From NCBI RefSeq assembly GCF_000817735.3, contig NZ_JTJC03000003.1, positions 310,001-374,000 of the forward strand: a stretch of 64,000 nt of DNA. Direction: 5' to 3'. This DNA is from Scytonema millei VB511283. Lineage in GTDB: Bacteria > Cyanobacteriota > Cyanobacteriia > Cyanobacteriales > Chroococcidiopsidaceae. Below, piece after piece: positions 28,142 to 36,164 of this stretch (position 1 is its first letter; the number at the start of each line of letters is the position of its first letter). Both the position numbers and the translations under genes were made by a program. Under the pieces are notes generated by a model. That model did no database searches, was not told the DNA's origin, and saw only the letters and a list, made by a program, of their open reading frames with translations.

Positions 28142-28625
28142 TTGCAATACTCCTGGCTTCTGACGATGAGATTGACGGCAACTTCTGAAAAACTCAACTA
28201 GACTGCGATCGCAACACAAGATCGATCGTGCTGCCCCCTGCGATCTGACAGCACTTGTTTCCTTTTATACTATTTCGCTTGCAGTTGAAATTGCTTCACT
28301 AGGCTAAATATCCCTAGATACTTCTCGCAGGTCACTCAAATTTGGATCTAATTAGGATTAATTATGAAATTTTTTGGGAATTTTATGCAAGATTAATATT
28401 TATTTCTTAACATTTATTTACCCTAAACCGCTCAAGTATTATTACTTAGTCCATTAGGAGTAGATAAACGCAGCAAATGTTAATAAAAATCTACATATTT
28501 TTAAGAAAGCGACGGTTGATGATGAGTGGCTGGTGGCTGGTGACTAGTAACTAGAAACGATTCTAGCCACCAGCCACTCGTCACTAGTCACTGATAACTG
28601 ATAACTGATAACTGATAACTGTCTC
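28142..28625. other. Intergenic region with repeats
   Basis: 484 bp. 28300-28510 is strongly A+T-rich without a gene. 28518-28622 holds GTGGCTG, CCAGCCA/CGTCACT and a CTGATAA array whose last copy nearly touches the nucleoside hydrolase stop codon. Confidence 0.75.
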
Positions 28626-29549
28626 TCATCTTTGCCACTGCTGTAATATGTAGTCATAAAATTTCTCGCGATCGACTCGCTCCATGACTTGAACTTTGCG
28701 CCCGCCAGGTTGAACTTTGGTGCGACCTTGGCTTGCACCTGTAGTTATAATTGTCGTTTCCCACTCCCGTAGTTGATAAAACTCTGGATGAGCCAGATAC
28801 GCTGTGGCTAACACATCCCAAAAATAATAATCTTGCGGAATGACCAAGGCATAACACTGTCCTACCAAGTCTGAAAGGGGATAATGACGCTGTTTGCCCA
28901 TTTGCCGCACGATCGCGGCTGTGACTGGAACATTATTTGTTAAATCGAGAGGACACATCACAATCGGAATCTGGGTTCGCCAAACGCGATCGACAGCCAT
29001 TGCATCCCAGTAAGCATTCCATTCCGCCGAGCCATCTTGTCCTGGTTCGATGCTTTTTTCCACATTACCAGGAACATTCAACGCTCCACCCATCCAAACC
29101 AGGCGTTGAATCTTAGCTTCGATTTCTGGAGCTGTCTCTAAAGCAACTGCAATAGTGGTCAGGGGACCAGTTACCATCAAAGTCACGGGTTCTGGCGCAT
29201 TCAGCAAGGTATGGATCGTAAACTCCTGACCTGTTTGCTCAACCAAAGGCGTGCGAATGGTATCTTGCTGGTTGAGAATGGGTAGGCAATCGACAATGAG
29301 AGAATCGCGGCGATAGAGACGGGGGAAAGGATTAATCCCGCGTACGGTACTAGCTGCAACTGGAATGCGATCGCATTCCATGAAATCGAGAATTTTACGG
29401 GTAGCACTGACAGCGGCGTGGGCGTAACAATCAGCTGGAGTGACAACAACACCGAGACATTCAACCTGCTCCATCGTCATCAGTAGCATAGTTGCTAGAT
29501 AATCATCTACACCACCGTCACAATCCATTAGTACGAGTTGTTTAGACAT
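28626..29549 (-). CDS. Inosine-uridine-type nucleoside hydrolase
   Basis: 307 residues. The N-terminal DCDGGVDD (residues 9-16) is the Asp cluster that holds the catalytic calcium in the IUNH family. VTGPLTTIAVAL, RLVWMGGALNVPGN and EWNAYWDAMA are also family motifs. It hydrolyses ribonucleosides to base and ribose in the cytoplasm. It is divergent from the cytosine deaminase with only 17 bp between start codons, which argues for shared control and a joint role in nucleoside salvage. Confidence 0.9.
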   Translation of the reverse strand: MSKQLVLMDCDGGVDDYLATMLLMTMEQVECLGVVVTPADCYAHAAVSATRKILDFMECDRIPVAASTVRGINPFPRLYRRDSLIVDCLPILNQQDTIRTPLVEQTGQEFTIHTLLNAPEPVTLMVTGPLTTIAVALETAPEIEAKIQRLVWMGGALNVPGNVEKSIEPGQDGSAEWNAYWDAMAVDRVWRTQIPIVMCPLDLTNNVPVTAAIVRQMGKQRHYPLSDLVGQCYALVIPQDYYFWDVLATAYLAHPEFYQLREWETTIITTGASQGRTKVQPGGRKVQVMERVDREKFYDYILQQWQR

Positions 29550-29566
29550 AAATTGGAGAAATATTC

Positions 29567-29998
29567 ATGGATGAGTTTATGGCAGCGGCGATCGCCCAAG
29601 CGCAACAAGGGTTAGCAGAAGGCGGTATTCCTATCGGTTCGGTACTGGTTAAAGATGGCAAAATTGTCGGCAAGGGACACAATAAGCGAGTTCAAGATGG
29701 CGATCCCGTAACTCATGCAGAAATCGATTGCCTCCGCAACGCAGGTAGAATTGGTAACTATAAAGGTACAACTCTTTATTCCACATTGATGCCTTGTTAT
29801 CTCTGTGCTGGTGCTGTGGTGCAGTTTGGGATTAAAAAGGTGATTGCGGCTGAATCTGCCAATTTTGCTGGAGCCAAAGACTTTATGGAGGCACATGGCG
29901 TAGAAGTTATCGATTTAAATATGTATGAGTGCAAGCGAATGATGGGAGATTTTATTGAAGAAAATCCCTCTCTTTGGAATGAGGATATTGGTGAATAG
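29567..29998 (+). CDS. Cytosine deaminase-like nucleoside deaminase (yeast FCY1 type)
   Basis: 143 residues of the CDA zinc fold. THAEIDCLRNAGR supplies zinc ligand His and proton-shuttle Glu; LMPCYLCAGAVVQFGI supplies the two zinc Cys. Length and the NAGR and DLNMYECKRMM segments look like fungal-type cytosine deaminase rather than guanine deaminase or TadA. It would turn cytosine into uracil and ammonia. It could also act on related bases. It sits head to head with the nucleoside hydrolase, which would supply the free base. Confidence 0.88.
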   Translation: MDEFMAAAIAQAQQGLAEGGIPIGSVLVKDGKIVGKGHNKRVQDGDPVTHAEIDCLRNAGRIGNYKGTTLYSTLMPCYLCAGAVVQFGIKKVIAAESANFAGAKDFMEAHGVEVIDLNMYECKRMMGDFIEENPSLWNEDIGE

Positions 29999-30041
29999 GG
30001 TACGGCATAGCGCGTCAGACTCTACTCGATCGCAAAAAATA

Positions 30042-30066
30042 AGAGCGCCAAATCGTGCGCTCTCAT
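30042..30066. terminator. Bidirectional terminator hairpin
   Basis: AGAGCGC and GCGCTCT form a 7-bp stem with an 8-base loop; an A-rich run lies before and a T-rich run after. It sits between two convergent genes. Confidence 0.7.
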
Positions 30067-30085
30067 TTCATTTATGTAATTTGAT

Positions 30086-30298
30086 TCAAGCAACTTGCGA
30101 GTGTATTTCCTCTTCACTCGGTATCCAGTTAGCTGATAAGTCTTCAACCACACCTGTTTGTCTTAATTCCCTATCTCTCACGACTCTGACTATTAAGGTT
30201 GGCTGATAAACTCCATCAATAATCTGGTGTCCGTAACCGATGACATTGCCAGATTGTCCGCTAGCGTGATGAATAACGCGATCGCCGACTTGAAACAT
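30086..30298 (-). CDS. Small conserved-looking protein with SH3/KOW-like start
   Basis: 70 residues beginning MFQVGDRVIHHASGQSGNVI and continuing with a beta-rich segment (YQPTLIVRVV), then an acidic tail. The VGDRVIH...G.V pattern resembles small beta-barrel modules that bind nucleic acid or protein, but the match is general. ATG at 30298 is preceded by AAGGAGAGTGAG, a good ribosome-binding site. Unknown function. Confidence 0.6.
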   Translation of the reverse strand: MFQVGDRVIHHASGQSGNVIGYGHQIIDGVYQPTLIVRVVRDRELRQTGVVEDLSANWIPSEEEIHSQVA

Positions 30299-30645
30299 GG
30301 CTCACTCTCCTTATTTGAGGATATGGTTGTCTGCTGTTTCTTGTCTCGAACCTGGATCGTTAAATTGATTAAGTTGTTATTCTCCTTCTCTATGACTTGC
30401 CGTGAATTATATGTTGAGAGTCAACGTCGATTGATGGGTTGTTTGCCAAAATATTTTGTTCGCACTGACGAACACCTGACCTACAATTGACGCAAACGAA
30501 CTGCCCAGACAACGCTCAATCAAATGAGAGAAAGTTATTTCGATTGGCAGCTACTAATATTGACTTTACTCTTACTTTATTCCAACGCCACAATATCAGA
30601 CGCAATTTAACGAGTCAACAAGCTGAAAATATTTTGTAATCACTA
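30299..30645. other. Intergenic region
   Basis: 347 bp between the small gene and the kinase. A plus-strand open frame (30227-30490) crosses into the neighbouring gene and has no ribosome-binding site or familiar sequence; I see no gene. Confidence 0.5.
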
Positions 30646-33442
30646 CTACGAGTTATTTGATAACTCAGTAGTATTTAAGTATTTCTTTAGTTCTGCTTTA
30701 ACTTTTATGTACTCAGCCTCAAGCTCAGAGACAATTTCTCTACTCTTTGGGAACTCAATTGTGCTATTACGTCCGATGATTTCTAATTGCTTTGATAGCT
30801 GACTGAAATGCATTGCGCCCAAAGTAGCACTACTAGACTTAAGAGTATGGGCTGCTCGTTGTAATTCTGTAGCATTTACAGATGCGATCGCAGTTTGAAT
30901 TGTTTGAATTAATTTTGGAGTGTCTTCTAAATAAGCATCAACCACCACTGCGATCGTTGCGGCTCCACCTTCCCCCGCCATCTCCTTTAATGCTTGCAAA
31001 GCCTTAGGATCGATTACAGGAGAGGATAAAGGTGGTACGTGGTGCGATTGATGCGGGTGTGGGGTGTGGGGTGTGGGGTGTAGGGTGTAGTGAGTGACTA
31101 GTGACTGGTGGCTAGTGGCGCGTGGTTTTTCTCCCTCAGCTCCCCCAGCTCCCTCAGCTCTCTTCTCCCGACTCCCGGCTCCCGACTCCCGACTCCCATC
31201 TTCTACGGGATGGCACTGACTCAAAGCCTGAGCCAAATGCTCGATCTTCACGGGTTTAGTTAGGTAATCGTCCATACCAGCATAGAGACAGGCTTCGCGA
31301 TCGCCCTGCATGGCATTTGCAGTCATAGCCACAATTCGCGGTTTATGCGGATGGAACCAACGCTGGCAAATTTGTCTTGCTGCCTCCAATCCATCCATTT
31401 CTGGCATCTGTACGTCCATCAACACAACATCGTAAGGCTGACGTTGCAGCGCGGCTAGAACTTCCAGTCCATTGTTAGCAACATCTGCCCGATATCCCAT
31501 CTGCTGCAACATTAATAACGCTACCTTTTGATTCACCGTATTATCTTCAGCTAATAAAATATTTAAAGGATGAGTTTGCGCTATTTGAGCGCTAAGAGTT
31601 GAGGATTTAGGCAAAAATGGTGCAACTTGGGATGGCTGCGACTGTTCGCTCAAAATTTTCAACAGTACGTTATAAAGCTGAGATTGTTTGACAGGCTTTG
31701 TCAGACAGGCAGATAACTTGACTGCTGGACTTTGACTGGCGACTTCTGGCTTACCCATAGAAGTCAAGAGGAGCAAAGGTAGCTTGCGGTAGCTAGGTTG
31801 TTGGTGGATGGTTGTCGCTAGGCTTAAACCGTCCATCTGCGGCATTTGCATATCTAACACTGCTAGATCGAACGGATCTCCACGTTGCAACCATTCCAAT
31901 GCTTCTGCACCAGAAGCAGCCGCACGGGGAAGCATTCCCCAAGATTGAGCTTGCAACATCAGAATTTTACGATTAGTAGGGCTATCATCCACAATTAGCA
32001 AACGCTTACCGTGCAATTGCGGCAAAATACAGAAACTCTCATTTTGCACGATATTGGGTGCTGCTACGGTAATCGTAAAGTGGAAGGTAGAACCAACCCC
32101 GACTTGACTCTCTACCCACATTCTCCCGCCCATCATCTCAGTTAATCGCTGAGAGATCGCTAAACCCAACCCCGTCCCGCCATATTGACGAGTAGTGGAA
32201 GTATCGACTTGACTGAAGGACTTAAATAACCGATCCATGCGATCGGTAGGAATTCCAATCCCAGTGTCTTTAACGGCAAATTGAATTTCATAGAATCTCG
32301 GCATGAGATAGTCGGCAGTCTGCGGCAGTTGCTCTTTTTTTCTTCCCTCTAGATACTCGCTACTATTTACCTCTTTAGTCGTGACTGAAACTACAACTTC
32401 TCCATGCTCCGTGAACTTCACTGCATTGCTCAGCAAGTTGACTAGAATTTGACACAGCCGCGTCACGTCTCCCACAATCGTATCTGGTGTTTGTGGATCG
32501 AGCAGGTAAGCCAGCTCCAGATTCTTTTCCGCCGCATGAGGAGCTAGCACGTCGAGAGAATTTTCAATGCAAACTCGCAAATCGAAGGGTTGTTCTTCCA
32601 AATCCAACTTGTCTGATTCAATTTTGGAAAAGTCTAGAATGTCGTTGATGATTGTCAGTAAAGCATCGCCGCTTCTGCGAATCGTATCTACAAAATCTTG
32701 CTGTTGGGGAGTTAGAGATGTATTGAGTAGCAAACCTGTCATGCCGACAACTCCATTCATGGGAGTACGGATTTCATGGCTCATGTTGGCGAGAAACGCA
32801 CTTTTAGCTTGATTGGCAGCCTCAGCTGTGGTACGAGCCATCTGCGTTTCCAATTGCAACACTTCCAATGCTGTTTTTGATTCCACAAGTTGCATACTAG
32901 AGGCTTCCGCTTGCTCTAAGGCTGTCTGTAAAGCTACCGTTCTCGCGGCTACTTCTTGTTCTAGCTTCGTATTTTGATCTGCCAACTGGGCATCCCGATG
33001 AGCGATCGCATTTGCCATCTTGTTAAATGATGTCGCCAGATAGCCCAATTCATCTTGTCTATCGGCATCTAATTGGATATCTAAGTTTCCCGCTGCAATC
33101 AGTTCTGTAGCTGTCAGCAATCTCCTTAAAGGTTTAGCAATTTGCTGGCGTAAAGTGACAAATATTAAGGCAATTTCTATTAACAGTGATGATAGCCCTA
33201 AGATCGGGATAAATTTAGCGTTAGACCATGCCTGCTGGAACAAAATTGACTTGGGAAGGACAACTACGAAATACCAATTCAGAGCGGGAATGCTAGTAAC
33301 AGCAAGATACTCGTTATTTTGAGCATTATCTATGACTATTTCTCCAGGTTGAATCTGCTTGACTAATTTAAAAATAGTTTGCAAATGCAAATCGCCCGCT
33401 CGATCGAGATAATATTTACCCTGACTAGCTTGAATTTGTGAC
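30646..33442 (-). pseudogene. Hybrid histidine kinase, 3' (C-terminal) part, split by an IS605-type element
   Basis: The open part covers the end of an extracellular sensor domain, a membrane helix (about 33210-33150), HAMP, and HisKA with an intact SHEIRTPMNG. The HATPase has NLLSNAVKFT and DTGIGIP. Two receiver domains follow (VLDMQMPQMDG, VLMDVQMPEMDG), then an HPt domain (AAHTLKSSSATLGA). Between the second receiver and HPt lies a 55-residue insert translated from 7-bp repeats (HPTPHTPHPH). The first membrane helix and most of the sensor are on the fragment at 35433-35788. A TTG at 33390 could start a shortened product that keeps all signalling domains. Confidence 0.9.
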
Positions 33443-33451
33443 CGGAAAGAC

Positions 33452-33495
33452 GCGCCCGCAAGCCCCTAGTCTTCTAGCTATGGGGATAAGGGCGC
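33452..33495. repeat. Left-end hairpin of the IS605-type element
   Basis: An outer stem GCGCCC/GGGCGC encloses an inner stem CCCC/GGGG. TnpA of this family recognises such imperfect subterminal hairpins as single-stranded DNA. Confidence 0.7.
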
Positions 33496-33513
33496 AGGCG
33501 ATTTTAATCGCCG

Positions 33514-33912
33514 TCAAACTTCTTTCTGAAACTGAATATACTGCTTAATTACTTCTAAAGGCGCTCCACCAACAGTAGAGATAAAGTACGAGTTACTCCA
33601 AAGAGTAGGAAGTCTGCTTTTCAAGTGTGGAAACTCTTGTCTTAAATAACGAGACGATGCGCCCTTAAAACGTTTAATCGCTTTGTGTACCCCGAACTGC
33701 GGGTCTACCTCGACTAGCAAGTGTACGTGGTCGGGCATAATCTCCATCTCTAAAATATCTACTTGAATTTCTTGGGCTATCTGTTGCAAGATTTCTTTGA
33801 GTCGAATATCCACACCCGACTTGAGTACTGAGCGTCTGTATTTGGGACACCAGACGATGTGGTACTTACAGGAGTAGACAACGTTTTTGTTGGATTTGAA
33901 TTGATGTTTCAA
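33514..33912 (-). CDS. tnpA: IS200/IS605-family transposase TnpA (Y1 HUH)
   Basis: 132 residues, the full family length. The HUH motif is HVH in MPDHVHLLVEV (about 61-65); the catalytic Tyr is in VIKQYIQFQ (about 126). The opening SCKYHIVWCPKYRR is the family hallmark. It cuts and rejoins single-stranded DNA at the element ends. Divergent from tnpB with 62 bp between starts. No frameshift or stop is seen. Confidence 0.95.
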   Translation of the reverse strand: MKHQFKSNKNVVYSCKYHIVWCPKYRRSVLKSGVDIRLKEILQQIAQEIQVDILEMEIMPDHVHLLVEVDPQFGVHKAIKRFKGASSRYLRQEFPHLKSRLPTLWSNSYFISTVGGAPLEVIKQYIQFQKEV

Positions 33913-33974
33913 TTTTTATTTGTGTTATTTAAGTCATAGCTGTATACTAACTTTAGCTTAAGTGTATAGTAACT

Positions 33975-35387
33975 ATGTTAGTCGGATATATCTACAAGCT
34001 CAACCCGTCTCCCAGTCAATCGGCTGTGATGGAGAAGCACGTAGAGATGTTAAGACTGCAATACAACTTTCGGATTCGTGAAAGAGCCCAAGCGTATGAG
34101 CAAGCCAAAAGTCCGGTGCTAGGCAATTACTGCGATCTAGCAACTTCATCTGAGTGCTGTCCTCTAACTTGCTCTGTCTCGAAAAATGCACTATACGGCT
34201 CTCCTTGGACAGCATCGGGCAAGAAGCGAAGCGCGTTGGCACAACAAGATGCCGATTTACCCAACCTTAAGCGAGAGCGCCCCTGGTACGGGCAGATTCA
34301 GCACCACGTTCTCCAGCAAATGCTGCGGCGGGTAGACGATGCCTTTCAACGGTTCTTTCGAGGAGAGGCGGGCTACCCCAAACCCAAGCGACGAAGTAAA
34401 TTTCGCTCGTTTAGCTATCCTCCTGGAGACGTGCGCTTTCAAGGTAATCGCGTTCGTCTGCCTGGGATTGGTTGGTGTCGGTTTTTCCAGTCCCGCCCGT
34501 TTCCAGACGGCTTTACCGTCAAGACTGTAACAGTCCGCTCTAAGGCTGATGGCTGGTATATTAGCGTTCGATTGCAGGATAATTCTGTCCCAACCACCCC
34601 AACACCACTAGCTGTAAAAAGTGCAATTGGTGTGGATGTTGGTATAGCCAAACTAGCTTCTATCGACACGGGCGAAATTATTCCCAACCCAGGCTTCCTG
34701 AAATCTAGCTCAAGGCGACGGCGAATATTACATAGACGCGCATCTCGCAAGAGAAAAGGGTCTAAGAACCGTCGTAAAGCATATAAAAAACTAGCTTGTC
34801 TTGAACAAAAAATAGAGCGGCGACGCACGGATTATCAGTGGAAAGTAGCACACAAACTAACCCGTACCACCGATCTCATCATCTTCGAGGATCTCAATAT
34901 CAAGCGAATGATGGCACGCTGCAAGCCCAAGGTAGATCCCGAAACCGGACGCTACCTACATAACGGTCAGGCTGCGAAGCGAGGTTTGAATCGAGTTATC
35001 GGAGATGCGGCTTGGGGTGAGTTGAAACAAAAAACAATTGTCGTGGCTGCGAAGTCAGGTGTTTTGATTCATTCGATTCATCCCAGGCACACCAGTCAGG
35101 AATGTAGTTGCTGCGGCTACAAAAGCCCCACAAACCGCGACCAAGAGAAGTTTTTGTGCGAGTCTTGCGGTCATATAGCCGATGCAGATATTGATGCCGC
35201 TGTCGTAATCCGGCAACGCGGATTGAAAGAACTTGGCATATCGCTGCCACTACTGGGAGTCCCCCAGAAAGTTACGCCTGAGAAGCCTGTTGCAAGACAG
35301 GGGAAATCAGCGACGTTGGTTGCTGAGTCCAGGAACCCTCAAAAATACGAGCAATTGTCTATTTTTGAGTGGAGGAAGAGTGGGTAA
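33975..35387 (+). CDS. tnpB: TnpB, RNA-guided nuclease of IS605-type elements
   Basis: 470 residues. An N-terminal helix-turn-helix/WED-like region is followed by a RuvC nuclease with all three acidic residues in context: GVDVGIA, IIFEDLN and ADIDAAV. A four-Cys zinc finger (CSCCG, CESCG) sits between the last two. It is longer than the approximately 400 residues of ISDra2 TnpB because of a polar insert at about 45-95 and an extended tail. TnpB proteins use an RNA made from the element's right end to cut matching DNA and keep the element in place. All key residues are present. Confidence 0.95.
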   Translation: MLVGYIYKLNPSPSQSAVMEKHVEMLRLQYNFRIRERAQAYEQAKSPVLGNYCDLATSSECCPLTCSVSKNALYGSPWTASGKKRSALAQQDADLPNLKRERPWYGQIQHHVLQQMLRRVDDAFQRFFRGEAGYPKPKRRSKFRSFSYPPGDVRFQGNRVRLPGIGWCRFFQSRPFPDGFTVKTVTVRSKADGWYISVRLQDNSVPTTPTPLAVKSAIGVDVGIAKLASIDTGEIIPNPGFLKSSSRRRRILHRRASRKRKGSKNRRKAYKKLACLEQKIERRRTDYQWKVAHKLTRTTDLIIFEDLNIKRMMARCKPKVDPETGRYLHNGQAAKRGLNRVIGDAAWGELKQKTIVVAAKSGVLIHSIHPRHTSQECSCCGYKSPTNRDQEKFLCESCGHIADADIDAAVVIRQRGLKELGISLPLLGVPQKVTPEKPVARQGKSATLVAESRNPQKYEQLSIFEWRKSG

Positions 35388-35401
35388 CTACCCTTCGGAA
35401 T

Positions 35402-35423
35402 CCCCCGAATTCTATTCGTGGGG
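35402..35423. repeat. Right-end hairpin of the IS605-type element
   Basis: CCCCCGAAT, loop TCT, ATTCGTGGGG; 9 bases before the predicted right end and 14 after the tnpB stop. It would also be the end of the TnpB guide RNA scaffold. Confidence 0.75.
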
Positions 35424-35432
35424 AGCCGTCAA

Positions 35433-35788
35433 ATCAAATCTGGATGAGCAATGAGGCGACCGTCGGAGTGAAAAATCATACTGTAAGATCCTGGTAACCA
35501 CTCGTTTGCCGTTCTCTTCACTAGATTGTCAATTGGAATGTCAGTACCAGTTGAAGCTAAGCGTCGCTCGTCCTGAGTTGCTGCTGCTAAAGCTAAAAAA
35601 TCGCTCTCTTGCCGACCTCGTTCAATGACATATTGTTTGAGGTCTTCTCGCACATGAGATTCCAAACTCGATAAAACATGGAGATAACCGATCGCGCTAG
35701 CAGCAATAATCACAAGAGTTACTCTCACTGTAATTTTTAATAATGTTCGCCGTGCTATCTTGCCAATTGCTATTCGACTAGAAGCCAT
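35433..35788 (-). pseudogene. Hybrid histidine kinase, 5' (N-terminal) part
   Basis: An ATG at 35788 opens a fragment with a basic start, one membrane helix (VTLVIIAASAIGYLHVL) and the first part of a Cache-like extracellular sensor (SMIFHSDGRLIAHPDL). The frame hits a stop two codons beyond the junction, inside the element. Joined to 30646-33442 it makes one protein of 1050 residues. The break lies in the sensor domain, whose motif D-G-x-x-I-A-H-P is cut right after HPDL. Confidence 0.9.
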
Positions 35789-36164
35789 ATCTTAATTTCC
35801 AATCCGACAAATGCTTCACGCTACGTTCGCATTTAGTATTCCCGGAATTAGTTATCAGTTATCAGTGAATAGGGAGCAGGGAGCAGGGAGCAGAGAGCAG
35901 GGAGAATGTTCTGATTTCCCCAAAATTTTCTTTATCAAAAATTTATGAGATTGGAACAAAATTGCGTGATTTACTCGATGTGAAAGCTGCCAATGTTAGT
36001 TCATAGTGAAGCTACGAGATCCAATGGATTCTCTCAAAGCGATCGCCAGTAGCAATACTGGCAATCAAAGTACTGGCAACACTAAACAGTTGGCAGTGCA
36101 AAAAGTCTTTCTCCTCTGCTGCAACTCTACTAACCTTTCCTACTTCTCATGGGTGTTCGTCACT
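35789..36164. other. Intergenic region with 7-bp repeats
   Basis: 376 bp between divergent genes. 35847-35906 holds about two CAGTTAT and five GGGAGCA units. A GTG at 36006 in frame with the next gene opens a 53-codon leader without family resemblance; it is taken as untranslated. Confidence 0.65.

Larger units (their letters stand above)
33443..35432. mobile_element. IS200/IS605-family element, complete, about 1990 bp
   Basis: Divergent tnpA and tnpB, a subterminal hairpin at each end, no terminal inverted repeats and no target duplication: the IS605 arrangement. The ends are placed from two facts. The right end is TCAA (35429-35432), as in known members, and cutting there and after TGAC (33439-33442) rejoins the kinase gene in frame: 356 + 2797 = 3153 bases, exactly 1051 codons, reading HPDLMSQIQASQGK. 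Both genes look intact, so the element may be active and recent. Confidence 0.88.

Noticed and set aside
30227-30490. Plus-strand frame of 87 codons
   Set aside because: Starts inside the opposite-strand small gene, no ribosome-binding site, no familiar sequence.
36006-36164. GTG start extending the GGDEF-EAL protein by 53 residues
   Set aside because: The extension has no domain or signal; ATG 36165 lies just before the receiver domain.
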